From Vanilla planifolia (Eukaryota > Streptophyta > Magnoliopsida > Asparagales > Orchidaceae), in the NCBI GenBank assembly GCA_023846275.1, contig CM043870.1, positions 18,291,057 to 18,355,056 on the forward strand: a DNA stretch of 64,000 bases, read 5' to 3'. Numbering within the stretch: position 1 is the stretch's first letter; the number at the start of each line of letters is the position of its first letter. A program made the position numbers and the translations under genes. This document shows, piece after piece, positions 44,066 through 61,319 of the stretch. The notes below the pieces were generated by a model. The model saw nothing but the letters and a program-made list of their open reading frames with translations, was not told the origin of the DNA and did not search any database.

Positions 44066-46540
44066 TTGACCATTTGATAAGATTTTTAATGATATTTTTA
44101 TCCACCAACTATGTGATATGAATTTAGTTCTTTTTACATGATTAGAAGATCAATGCTCAGTTCATGAAGATTTACTTAGAGCACCACACTACATAATGGG
44201 GTTTGCTTAATAGTGTTGATTGATATAGGACAACTTAAATTATGATAATATATGTGTTGACCTATTGAATTTTATTTATTTTTAATTAGTTTACTATAAT
44301 TTTTAATTTTAATATTGATTTTAATGTCTCATATATGTTCCCTATGATATTTTCAACCTTTCTTTCAAATGGTATGTTTTTTGCATGATTTCTTTAAGAA
44401 TGGTAGATTAGTCAAATTTTCTTTTGAATTCAGGATAAAACTTGGAATCTATTTAAAGCCCTATGATGGAAAAAATAAAAAGATTTTTTTTAATATTGGG
44501 TTATATTTTTAGAAATAATGTTTTTTTATCTAAAAGAGTGCATAACCCTAGTTTTATATGTAGGTATTTTTGTCATTATCTGACATCTAAATTATTATTT
44601 GAATTAATCTCCACCATTGTTGCCATCATTGTCATCATTATCTTCTATCATAAATACTATTATAGGAGTTCCTTCTACCTATCCTACATTAATATTGTTT
44701 GGCCATGTCATTAGTCCCATAAGCCATAAACCTCAAAAATCTTTAGGCATTATATTGACTTTAGCAGAGCCACACAAAAACATGGTTCAAGTTATGAAAT
44801 TAAGTGTAATAACAATCCCCACTACGATTATGACACAACAAAGATTTCATAAGTGGTTGGCCATAGACACTACATTAATCATAAGAACGCTTCCCAAAAG
44901 AAACTGGGATTTACTAGCTTGAGCCACATCTTTGTTCGTCATCTTTTATATAATACACCTTTATTCTTAATGTTTGTGATTTCTAAGTAGAATTGATAAC
45001 CCCTAATGCATCATAAATTAGCTTTCTCTCATTTCCAATTTTTTACAAATCATTTTCATTCATATCTTTGGCATTCTCTTATTAGACTTCGAATAATATT
45101 TGGCATAATTCACTTATTTTTACACACAAACATTGCCTTAAAGGTCATTCAATTTTACTTAAAAATATTTAGTAGAACATGTAAAATAGAATCTGTTGAT
45201 GTCATCAACCAAAATGGTGAGAACTCCATTATGATTATGGAAATGGTAAGTTCATGTATGTGATTGCAATATGGAGAAAAAAATTCTTTGTTATGATCTT
45301 CCTAATTTTTGTATGTCTGATGTGCATGTACATAACATTGAAAATGTATGTTTATTGAAAGATGCCAATCATATTACTCCAATGTAAATAAAGATTGAGT
45401 GTATTTAGTATAAGAGTTGAGATGCTTTTCTTATGCTCATATTGGAATATTATTTTTTATCTATTCTACTTAACAAATTTCCACGATACAACTACATCAC
45501 AAGATGAATAGTATTAGTGATGACCAAGTGTAAATGGATGATAATATAATCGACATAGATTGTATCAGTCCATTGTCTGCAATTCATTGTAAACATTAAA
45601 ACTTGTCTAAGCTTCCACATATAGTATGTTATGATTATAGCCAATTTTTCCTTACATAATGTTATGAATTTAAGTGGTGCTACATCGTAATAATACTATA
45701 TTTTGATAGTATTTACTTTGTTGTACACACTCTTGATCCAATAGTAATTGAAGTTGTTTGATAAAATCATACACTTAGATGAATAGTTCACTAACAAGTT
45801 CAATTGAACTATTTTTATGTTATGATTTTTAATGCACATGAACAATAACTCAAAAAAAGTAGAAATACATATCTTACAAAGACAATATTTGTATTATACA
45901 AAATTGATGGAAACCTTGAATATCTTAATCCTACAACAAAGTAATATGAAAATTATTCCATATTTTAAATGTCATGTCCTCTATGATAACAAAATGTATG
46001 GAGGCTATAAACTCTTTGTATCAATAACAGCTTTGTGTTTATGTAGAATTGACATTCCATCCTTATATGACTTGAATTTTTTATTGAAGTGTTTTTATCA
46101 AGAAATATGTAAAATTATTGTTTTCCTTTTATATTAAGCTCCACTTTATGTTTAGCAAACTAGTTTCCATTCATGCATCATGCAATTTGCTAACTCCTAT
46201 TGTATATTTTCTCTCTCTTGGAAAACATTCAATAACACACTACAATCCACCAAAATGTATAAATTGCAAATTTGCAAATGACTGCATCATTGAAAACACC
46301 TATTTATGGCCATTTCCTTGACTTTAAGATTCCTTTATTTTTTTAAATATTAAAAAATCTAAAATAATTTGCTTTAAATTATTTTTAACAAAGGGAACCA
46401 CCTAAACACTTCCACTATTTTTTTCCAAAATTCTTGCCAATTAATGTATGATTCCTAAAATCATTTGTTTGTCATCTTCCTACAACGTTTGAATGCTAAG
46501 AAAAAGGCTTATTATGAAGCAACAATTCTCTTTATTTTTA
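44066..46540. repeat. Repeat block b, copy 3
   Basis: This copy aligns with copies 1 and 2 from 'tttgataagatttttaatga' (44073) onward and keeps the same order of landmarks, including 'agtataagagttgagatgc' at 45407. It lacks the first 80 or so bases of the other copies. After about 46330 it still follows copy 2 weakly to about 46540, where a truncated LINE begins. Two overlapping open frames at 44463-44922 and one at 45832-46137 are not conserved in the other copies, so I do not call them genes. Confidence 0.75.
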
Positions 46541-46619
46541 ATTTTATCAATCAAATTTTGGATGTAGGCTACTTTCTTTAAACCTACATATAATGTGAAG
46601 CACAAATTAGGGAAAGGAT

Positions 46620-47770
46620 GATTTATTTTATGTAATCCTGACCCCTTGCAAATTTGATTTACCTAGCATATACTCTTTTTGTTTCTACAAAAGTTCTTAC
46701 TTTCAATTTTTACATTTAAGAAGCATGTAGAGTGTTGGAAGACCTATAGAAGCTTCCTAAGATTAACAATAGTTTTTAGATGTCCTCATGTGATGATAAT
46801 TATGTTGTTTTTATAAGCTAGGAGAGTGATAGATATAGATGATCTATGCTGTCCATATAATATCATTCTTTTTCAAGGAAAACAATTTTAGTGCTTCTTT
46901 TGAAGAACTTTATGAATGTGATGAAAAGAAAGGAAGATAGAGGATTACCCTAATTAAGACTAATTGAAGGCTGAACAAACTTACTTGGTAATCCACTAAT
47001 GATTGTTGATATCCATGTATTGCAAAGGAAATTGGTGAGCACCTTAAAAGCTTTTATTAACATTGCACTTGGATAGCATCCCACAAATAAATTTTCACAA
47101 TACCTTGTAATTCACATTCCTCAAATCCAACATAACAATAAAATTATCACTTTATTTTTATTGTTAATAGAATATATTAGTTATTTAAAAAATAATATGT
47201 TATGTACAATATCCTTACATTTATAAAATCAGCTTGCTTTAAAGAAATCAATTTAAGAAAAATTTCTTATATTTAATCAATAATGAGCTATGTGAATGAT
47301 ATTTTCATCATGCTTTGAAGAATATTTTGTCTAAAATCATCAACGATTTCTACGTTAAGAGATTTAGGAATATATATAATGTTTGCCTAAAATCCCCCAA
47401 AGAATTAGAGATCTTATAAAAATTTGTTTGCTACAACCAACACAACATTTGAGATTAAATCCAAATAATTAGAGAGGAATTTTCCATAAAACCAGCTGGG
47501 CCAAGAGTGCTACCTAAATTGATATTAAAAGTCACCTCCTTATTTCCTCCATAGTGCAGCATTATTTTATTATTTGTTTGCTTTGGTTAGTAAGGAAAGG
47601 ATGTATTTCAACATATTTTCACCTTCAATTACTTAAGAAGACCTAAAATGAATTTGAAAGTGGTTGATTATAATTGTTGTTTTTTGTCCTCTTTGTCTGC
47701 TTCTTCACTTCCCCACTATTATACATGAGAATATTGTATTTCTTTCTCCATTTATTAGCCATCCAATTCC
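46620..47770 (-). pseudogene. LINE ORF2 reverse transcriptase relic
   Basis: The minus strand reads 'WLINGERNTIF' near 47750-47720, the linker motif found just before the reverse transcriptase in plant L1 elements. At 47520-47500 'TLGPAGF' fits G-P-D-G-F, and near 47390-47360 'IIYIPKSLN' and 'DDFRQN' fit the I-x-L-I-P-K and D-F-R-P-I blocks. At 46955-46925 'GNPLSSFLFI' matches R-Q-G-D-P-L-S-P-x-L-F, preceded by a stop at the Gln codon. Near 46800 a 'DDxIIIT' reading stands at the catalytic A/Y-x-D-D position. The thumb, zinc-ribbon and RNase H-like parts that normally follow are absent. Confidence 0.85.
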
Positions 47771-48079
47771 TTCTTTCTATTTCCAATAACATTTCACTCA
47801 TTCAAAATCTTGTGAATAATAAGAATTAACAAGATAAATACTTTCTACAAATCCTCCTTTGGTATTCCTTAAAAAGTTACTTATTTGTGATTCACCTCTT
47901 CCTTATCTAATTTAATAGGATCAAAGAATTTAGCAAATGTTGATTTTTTCAATGTTTAATACACATTTTATGTCCAATTTAATTTAAAGCTAGGACCTTC
48001 TTCCCAAAGTAGTCTAAAGAACAATTCCAATTATTGTCCAATGTTTATGCAAATGTAGGTTGGTTCAAAAACATGTTAT

Positions 48080-48790
48080 GAAATTTAAATTGTTTGGGAG
48101 ATGAATGATCAATTTTGATGAGATTTAATGGAAGAGGCATATGACATGATCCAGTTCTAACAAGATGATGAATTATAAAATTTGAAATTAGTTATCTATT
48201 TCCCATTAACCAGCAACCTATCTAATATTTTCCAAACACATATTCTATTACCTTTACTTTATTATATAAAGGAATAACTACAAAAACCACTGCTACTTAA
48301 GATGACATGGAATTATGAAATCAACAAACTCTTACATCAAGTTTAGTTTAGGAGTAGATAGTCCATTGTAATCATCTAAAGATGTGATTTCATTAAAATC
48401 CCTAACCATCATCCATGGATTTGTAGTATGGTTGACAATGTGAAATTGCATGCCCATAATCAACTTCTTCTAGATTCCATGCTTTTATCAAAGGTGAATG
48501 TGTAGCTTGCTTCAGAAACGTAGGCTTGATGCTTGATATTGATATGGATAAACTACTCCTTATTGATGTCCACATAATAGTTGAAGTTATTAAAAATAAT
48601 ATATATCTTGTTTGACATATTATAATAATAATGCTATAAATTGAGTTTAATATCAAATTTTTATGTCATATCCATAGAAGACAAGTGTCAACAAGCCAAC
48701 TTATCAAACTCTATATATTTTAATAAAATGATTAATCAGATGGCTAAACCATTTCTTTAACACCATAAATATTTCAAAATATGGAATTAC
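48080..48790 (-). pseudogene. LINE ORF2 endonuclease relic
   Basis: The minus strand reads 'NSIF', a stop, then 'NIYGVKEMV' at 48789-48750, the opening motif of the L1 endonuclease with its Trp codon changed to TGA. At 48423-48361 'NPWMMVRDFNEITSLDDYNG' matches P-W-x-x-x-G-D-F-N-E-I, with the catalytic-loop Asp and Asn kept and the Gly changed to Arg. Near 48235-48195 'LDRLLVNG' matches the R-L-D-R-x-L-x-N segment. Around 48155-48130 'HHLVRTGSCHMPL' corresponds to H-L-x-R-x-x-S-D-H-x-P-L, with the catalytic Asp replaced by Cys and the His kept. The frame changes several times. Confidence 0.85.
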
Positions 48791-49339
48791 TCATTAATAC
48801 TAGTATTATCTACAATTTGGATAGCTAAAAGCATCCTTTAATTCTTTTTGGGGTTAATTAGTTTTTCTTGAATCTTTTATAATTTTTTTCTCATCCTTTG
48901 ATATTTCAGTGGATTAAACTTCTCCACAGTTTGAATTTCAAACTTAGAGATTGTTCATTTGACTAAAGTTCTTCACTAAAATTTTAAGATCAAGATTTTC
49001 ATATCAAAGCTAAATTTTATCCAATGAATTTTTTGAATTAGAAACTTATTTTTTGTTCTTCCCATTTTCTAGAATTTTTTAAGAAACTATAATCCTCCAA
49101 TAATTAGTTTGCGAGGCAATTACACTCCCGTATATATATCATTTTCTTTTCATTAGCATTAGGGATGCGCTCAATTGTTTTTATTTTTGTTAAGACCTAT
49201 GTTTGAATAGCCATAGTGGATTTCCTGACCAAAGCGTTAACAACTTAAGTAACAATTTTGGTGGCTTTAGTCTTTTCCTATTGTTGGTTATTTATGCTCA
49301 CAACTTTATTAATATTTTGTCCATTAATTACATGACCTA

Positions 49340-49870
49340 TTCCTCGATATAAAAAACAAAATGATTCTAAGAGGTATCAAATTAATATTAATGTTTGTCT
49401 TCAGTTAGCTCATTTTTATGTTTGTTGCATCCTTTTTCATGCTTCTTTAAGTTATCATGCTAGATTTTCTGACATAAGCTATTATTTGAAACCACTTTAG
49501 TGGAAATTCTTAATTTGGTCTAACAACTCTTTTCCTAACACCACATCAACAAATACTCAAGCACTTTTAGGATGTGTGAGATTTAAAGTAGCAACATCTA
49601 CCTTCAAAGGGCCTAGTCACTGATGTTATTAAGTGAAGCACTTCAAAAATGAATTGGCATGTGCTTTGTTGTTTTCCAACCCAAGCAATTGATTGAAATT
49701 TGATTAAAAGAAATGGTAGAAGTGATACACAAATGAGATGGACAGCAAATCATCTTGCAATTTTCACTCAAATTCACATATGAATAGCTTGTGTATAGCT
49801 TGTGTGCATGAAGAAACCTGTTAAGAGATATTGGCAAAATTTTCCTTCAATTTTACAAGAACCCTTTGCA
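49340..49870 (-). pseudogene. LINE ORF1 (DUF4283-like, zinc-knuckle) relic
   Basis: The strongest evidence is the minus-strand reading at 49612-49505: 'PLKVDVATLNLTHPKSA', then a stop, then 'VFVDVVLGKELLDQI'. This corresponds to the end of the DUF4283 region in plant L1 ORF1 proteins (P-L-x-x-D-x-A-T-x-x-x-x-R-P-S-x-A-R-V-C-V-E-x-D-L). The stop falls at the conserved Arg, probably CGA to TGA. Around 49480-49395 a Cys/His-containing stretch ('CQKI', then 'HDNLKKHEKGC') sits where the zinc knuckle belongs. The upstream part (49640-49870) is in other frames and is less clear. Confidence 0.75.
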
Positions 49871-50009
49871 ACATATCTCACTAAATAAATTTTTGTTTGA
49901 CTTGAACATTTTCTTTTCTTAATTGAATATTGAATCAATTCAAACCATCAATGCAAGAATTACTTACAAATAATTTTTTTCACAATAAATAAGCTCATTT
50001 TGTAAGTCA

Positions 50010-50780
50010 TTTAGAAAATAGATATGTGACATAGCCTTTTAGATTGATTCATTACTTCAAAATTTTCTTACCTCTCGTAACTCATGAATATGTTGTTTGT
50101 GCTTGTTTCTTTTCACTTTTAAATTTGCATAAAGTTGATTAGCTTCATATGTTCATTTACTAATTAATTAATATGTTTAGATAAATTATTACCACATTCA
50201 ACAAGTGAGGTATCATCAAGATATCAATCAAACTTTGCACCTTTGATTCACAAATTTAGTGAGAGAATAAATGATATTTCTTTTCTATTTCTTTTGCTTC
50301 TTCTTCTGTTCTAGTATTAAATAGTGATTTGAGACAATTTATCTTCAAATAACTTACCTAAATCGTGCATTTCTTCATAACAAGAAGAAAAGTTGTAGAC
50401 TTTTGCCCTAATATTATGAGACAAAGAAAAGTGTAAACATTTTTGTCCTCTTGCATTTTGTTGAACAATTGTACATAACCTATGACCCTTATCATCAAGA
50501 GTAATGCTAGAATGGACAAATAAATTAGACAAAATATAGTTTACAATTGAAAAAATACTTCAAAATCATTTTTCCATAGTGCATAATGTTTCCAAAGAAA
50601 TAAAGGAGGATAATCAACAATGTTAACAAATATTGGAAACAATTCATCATAAAAAAATGTAAGACAATGAACTTGCATAAAGAACTTCTGCATTTTACAC
50701 AACCCATATGACAACAGTTATAAGGACTACACTTGCTATAAGAGCAAGGGTTTTTTTTCCTTCTTTTATTTATTAACATA
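50010..50780 (-). pseudogene. Unrecognised coding-like stretch with a charged helical segment
   Basis: Two adjoining minus-strand open frames (50779-50525 and 50532-50317) overlap in different frames. The second reads like ordinary protein ('LDDKGHRLCTIVQQNARGQK', 'YEEMHDLGKLFEDKL'). A one-base frame change then gives 'RTEEEAKEIEKKYHLFS' (near 50310-50260), and further on come charged pieces such as 'LVNEHMKLINF' near 50160-50130, suggesting a coiled coil. The composition is much less A/T-driven than in the surrounding short frames. I do not recognise the family. It could be an exon set of a dead gene, the 5' part of the neighbouring LINE, or another element's gag. Confidence 0.4.
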
Positions 50781-50870
50781 AATGATTTTTTTCCTATCTA
50801 ACAAATATTATGATCATTTGAAATCCTTCCCAAGATTTGTAAAACACTAATATTGAATGAATAATAATTA

Positions 50871-50893
50871 AAATAAATAAATAAATAAATAAA
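50871..50893. repeat. (AAAT)n microsatellite
   Basis: An uninterrupted run of about six AAAT units lies just after the stop codon of the gene-like exon that ends at 50902 on the minus strand. Confidence 0.85.
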
Positions 50894-50901
50894 GCATATA
50901 A

Positions 50902-51792
50902 TTATTCAAATAGTTCGTCCACAAACACAAATCCTTCATTAAACGTAGTACGACCTAGCCAGGCATTTACTAAACTAGCAACATTTGTCATATGGTGGGC
51001 AAACTAGAAATCCTTGCAACAACTTCATCAATCACTGATTCACCAGAACACCTTGACCATAACACAAAAAAATTGTAGTGGTTGCACGAAAAAAAATTAT
51101 AACACAGAAAATCGATAAACTTACATTCAATAGATCTTTCTAAGACAACAGGTAGATAGAGGTGATTGCCTTAGAAAACTAATTATCTCATCTTTACATG
51201 TTTGTAGAAAAAGTTTATCATGCAAGTATGTCATAAATGAATAGACAATAAAATGAAAAGCTTTATTACATTTTTCATGTTTTTAAGTTTTGCACAAAAT
51301 AATCATTCAAGTTGTACAAGCACAATAAATTTATTATATTAAGTTAAGGTGATTGTTCAAGTTTAAAAATGGGGTCACTAATAAAGAATCAATTTTTTCA
51401 TAATATGTAGTTCTTCTAGGATTTTTTTTGTACCATATATGCTGACAATAAAATGAAAATGTTCTATTTAGCTAACGTTAACTTAGCAATGAAGTCATAC
51501 TCATAAAGAGAATATGATATTTCTATAATAAATTGTACATTTTTATTTTTAGTACTTTAAGAAATGAATGAAAAGAATAAATCACATAAGTAGAACATTC
51601 TATTTTGTGCTATTTCATATAAAAGTTATGCAAATACACAAATCAAAATGCCTACTTTTATGTAGAAGGTACCACTTACCAACAAGAACAGGTTTGTCAG
51701 TCAATCTTAAATGAAGAATCATGTCAATATGACAAATTATATCGTATGTGTCTAACTCAAATACAATACAATCATGACCTGGGAGGGGATTC
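50902..51792 (-). pseudogene. Gene-like exon set with splice-site contexts, family unrecognised
   Basis: The best exon is 51792-51680 on the minus strand (113 nt). It is preceded by a T-rich tract ending 'ttttttttctatag', followed by 'gtaagt', and reads 'NPLPGHDCIVFELDTYDII' then 'LRLTDKPVLVG'. After a 'tattgtcag' acceptor near 51438, a second open piece begins 'HIWYKKNPRRTTYYEKIDSL'. A third, near 51230-51150, reads 'DKLFLQTCKDEIISFLRQ' and is followed by another 'gtaagt' near 51113. The last piece (about 51055 to the stop at 50902-50904) reads 'SGESVIDEVVARISSL', has a one-base frameshift near 51000, then 'TNVASLVNAWLGRTTFNEGF' to its end. The residue mix is that of a globular protein. With one clear frameshift it is probably a pseudogene or gene fragment, and I cannot name its family. 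Confidence 0.5.
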
Positions 51793-51899
51793 CTATAGAA
51801 AAAAAATTTTAACATATGAAAAAGAGTTTTTATAGATGTTGTGTGCAGAATAACCGAACTCTTTGAACATCAAAAAAAATATGACAAGATAGATAACTT

Positions 51900-58560
<6,661 letters not shown>

Positions 58561-58569
58561 TGATATTTA

Positions 58570-59330
58570 ATTAGTAAAGCTACCTTTCATTTCACCACTC
58601 ATCATTAAAGCCACTAAAATGCACGATCAACTTTGGAACATCTTAACCCAATTAATTTTTTTCGTTTTTTCATTTTTTTTTATTTTCTAAAGAACTTTAT
58701 TATTAAACTTTTGAGGTCAATACAAATAAGGATACTCACCATACTATTTGAGATGAAAATTATAAGATAAACTTATTTTGTTTGTGTGTTTTCATCTTTA
58801 TGACTAAAATTTGTGTGCTCAACTCTAGTTAGAAAGATTCCAACTTCCTTTGTGAGAGATCAGGAGAAGGTGAGAGATATTGCATCAGGTGAGCCAATAA
58901 CTATATCCCTTATTAGACACATGGAAAGTCGAAATAGACACAAAATTTCCACCATGTAATTGTTTGACCACATCAGTGCACTTGACACCAAATAGAGTTT
59001 TTCTTAAAGTTTTTATTTTATTTGTTTGACATTAGATGTGTCAAAACTTGTTTTGCAAGATATTATGTTAAATGCCTAATGTTTTTCGACTACTCAACTT
59101 AACAATCTATGCTAAAACTTGGTAATGTCAATCATTAAATAGTTTTAAAATATCATATATATCACCCAACTTTAATGAGTTTATAATACCTTTCATATCA
59201 CTTAATAATCTCTTGAGTATCTCCTATTTTATAAGCTCTTATTTTGTCTTTAGTAGAAGTCAAAGTCTATTCTTCATCAATTATATTATCGCAAAATATG
59301 GTTTTGTTCTAAAAAAGATTCATTTATTTA
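58570..59330 (+). repeat. 5' LTR of the Ty3/gypsy element
   Basis: It aligns with about 62840-63730. Matching anchors include 'actttggaac' (58630) with 'gttttggaac' (62894), 'attttgtttgtgtgttt' (58773) with the same string (63038), 'tttgtgagagat' near 58850 and 63108, 'gtgagccaataac' with 'gtgagccagtaac', 'aatagttttaaaat' (59137 and 63556) and 'tagaagtcaaagtct' with 'taggagtctaagttt' near the right end. The right boundary must lie before the primer-binding site at 59344. Confidence 0.8.
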
Positions 59331-59343
59331 GTGTTTTCAACTT

Positions 59344-59356
59344 TGGTATCAGTGCC
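59344..59356 (+). other. Primer-binding site (initiator tRNA-Met type)
   Basis: The sequence 'tggtatcagtgcc' matches the usual plant LTR-element primer-binding site 'tggtatcagagcc' at 12 of 13 bases. It sits a few bases after the 5' LTR, where reverse transcription would be primed by the tRNA 3' end. Weaker look-alikes, 'ctttggtattaatg' at 59402 and 'ctttagtattat' near 59442, follow at about 60 and 100 bases, as if this short region had been duplicated. Confidence 0.8.
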
Positions 59357-59734
59357 TATTGTTTTCAACTAAACATTTTTCTTCTTTTGCTAACTATTTT
59401 TAACTTTGGTATTAATGAATATTATTTTTTATTCTACATCAACTTTAGTATTATATAATATAATTTTCTAATAAAAAATATTTTCTTTTCCTTTTTCTTA
59501 ACTTTATCCACTAAAGAATTATTAGTTTGTTTTTGGGAAACTTTGACTTAAGAAATAGCACAAAAGAAATGCTACAACTCTTTACCATCTTTCCTAAGAA
59601 TTATTTGATTCTATCAAAAAGGTACTCTAGCAAAAGTGAGACCTTGATCACTTCTCATTTCTTAAGAGCACATCTTGTCTCAAGTTCACTGCTCTATAAA
59701 TTTGTTTTTTTTTTGTTGTTATAATTTTTTTCAT

Positions 59735-60176
59735 AAAAAAATTTCGATATTATTTTCCTTGGTATCCTCTTATATTAGAAACCTTGTTAAGACTATAAGA
59801 TATGGTAGGTCTTATCAAATTACAAGTCAAAGTCAAGAATTAATTCAAAAAAAATGACCAAATATAAATTAAGACCTTATGCTAGACATATCCTAATCAG
59901 TAACATAACTTATTAACATGGTCGGACAAATCCTCTTATATAAACTATGTGACCAAAAAAATTTCAATATTATTTTCCTTGGTATCCTCTTATATTAGAA
60001 ACCTTGTTAAGACTATAAGATATGGTAGGTCTTATCAAATTACAAGTCAAAGTCAAGAATTAATTCAAACAAAATGACCAAATATAAATTAAGACCTCAT
60101 GCTAGACATATCCTAATCAGTAACATAACTTATTAACATGGTCGGACAAATCCTCTTATATAAACTATGTGAACAA
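59735..60176. repeat. Tandem duplication, 2 x 220 bp, nearly identical
   Basis: The unit 59735-59954 is repeated at 59955-60174. Landmarks recur at an offset of exactly 220, for example 'ttccttggtatcctcttata' at 59755 and 59975 and 'acatggtcggacaaatcctc' further on. I count about three differences, such as 'cgatat' against 'caatat'. This is far more alike than the two LTRs around it, so the duplication happened long after the element inserted. Confidence 0.95.
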
Positions 60177-60439
60177 AATCTTAGAAGAAAAAGGATAGTA
60201 AGAGAAGAAGAGACACACCAATGATTTAAAAAGAAGAAAATTAAGAAGGTGAAAAAGCCATAAAAGATATGACTTATTTGATAAATCTGACAAAGATATC
60301 TATAAGAAAAATCATGATAGTTGAAGAAGAAATAAGCTTTCGGATGAATTATACCAAAAAATGTTCTAGATATGTCTAGTGAAGAAGAAAGACCTAAGAG
60401 ATATTAAGATTAGAGTATATCTCTAATGTGAAACTATAT

Positions 60440-61100
60440 GCATCAATTTTTTATGATAATTATGATCCTAAGGATTATATTAATTGATAGAATTGTATAG
60501 ATGATTAGTTTGATTAGCACCAAAATTAGTGAGTGAAAAAATATAAACTTTTTAAGATTACACTCAGCATATTATGTTTGATTTCTTAAAACTTTAAAGT
60601 AATAATATGCTAACAATAATGAAAAGGTACCCTAAACATGGAGAAACCTTAAGGTTATGTTGTACGATAGCTTTATTCTAATATCCTATAATACAAACTT
60701 ATAAGATAAATAACAAAAGTTTTCTCAATTTGATAGATATATTCGAAAGTACATTAACAAGTTTGAAGATTATAAACTTATGTGTGATATAAATGAGCTT
60801 GAGTATGTATTTTTTTTATTTTATGGTCAACTTAAAGTAATACATATAGGTAAAGCTTAATTTGAGAAATGCTATTAGCTTAGAGAAAGCCTATTGCACA
60901 ACTAAAAAAGTTATAAGAAGTAAAAGTATTTATTTTTAGGGAAATATTTGGGCAATTTCTCCAAAAATCTACACTATCATTTCTCATTCGACTCATAATC
61001 ACAATTTATCTACCCCAACCATTACAGTTTGTAAACCTCCCAAGCCTGCTTTACCATCCACTTCTCTACACCCTTCTTTAAGCCAACCTAACTAATTTGG
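60440..61100 (+). pseudogene. Ty3/gypsy gag relic
   Basis: Gag would package the element RNA. On the plus strand 60454-60516 reads 'DNYDPKDYIN', two stops, then 'NCIDD', a stop and 'FD' followed by a stop. This fits the retrotransposon gag opening (F-x-G-x-x-D-P-x-x-Y-x-x-W ... F-x-W), with at least two Trp positions now TGA or TAG. At 60644-60700 'LKVMLYDSFI' fits the W-x-x-m-K-x-x-L-x-x-x-F-I block. At 60750-60800 'KYINKFEDYKLMCDINELE' fits the s-v-x-e-Y-x-x-x-F-e-x-L block. A Pro/Ser/Thr-rich linker reading follows near 61000-61090. No zinc knuckle survives. Confidence 0.75.
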
Positions 61101-61319
61101 AATTTCCTAATTAAGTGCCTTGAAAAGGAACATGTAACAGTAAACTACGAAAGAGATTCATGGTTATAAACCAAAAGATGTTAATGAATATGAAGAGTCA
61201 AAATAAAAAGAAAGCATAATGTCTGATGAGGAAGTTGAGCAAGTATTAGAAAATATGAAAAATGTTATGATTAAATGCATTATCTTTAACATCAACAAAA
61301 AAAATTAATAAAGAACCAT

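Larger units (their letters stand above)
46600..49870 (-). mobile_element. L1-type LINE relic with ORF1, endonuclease and reverse transcriptase
   Basis: Minus-strand readings give, from high to low coordinates, a DUF4283-type ORF1, an APE-type endonuclease, the W-L-x-x-G-x-R-N-T linker motif and a reverse transcriptase. This is the full plant L1 order over about 3.3 kb. The element stops soon after the reverse transcriptase catalytic region, next to block b copy 3. The C-terminal part of ORF2 and the 3' tail are missing. Stops and frameshifts occur throughout. The 5' end is unclear, and the unrecognised coding-like sequence at 50010-50780 lies just upstream on the same strand. Confidence 0.85.

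Noticed and set aside
44463-44922. Two overlapping plus-strand open frames (83 and 101 codons)
   Set aside because: They lie in block b copy 3 and are not kept open in copies 1 and 2. No motif is visible.
45832-46137. 101-codon open frame on the plus strand
   Set aside because: It lies in block b copy 3, the matching regions of copies 1 and 2 are not open, and no domain is visible.
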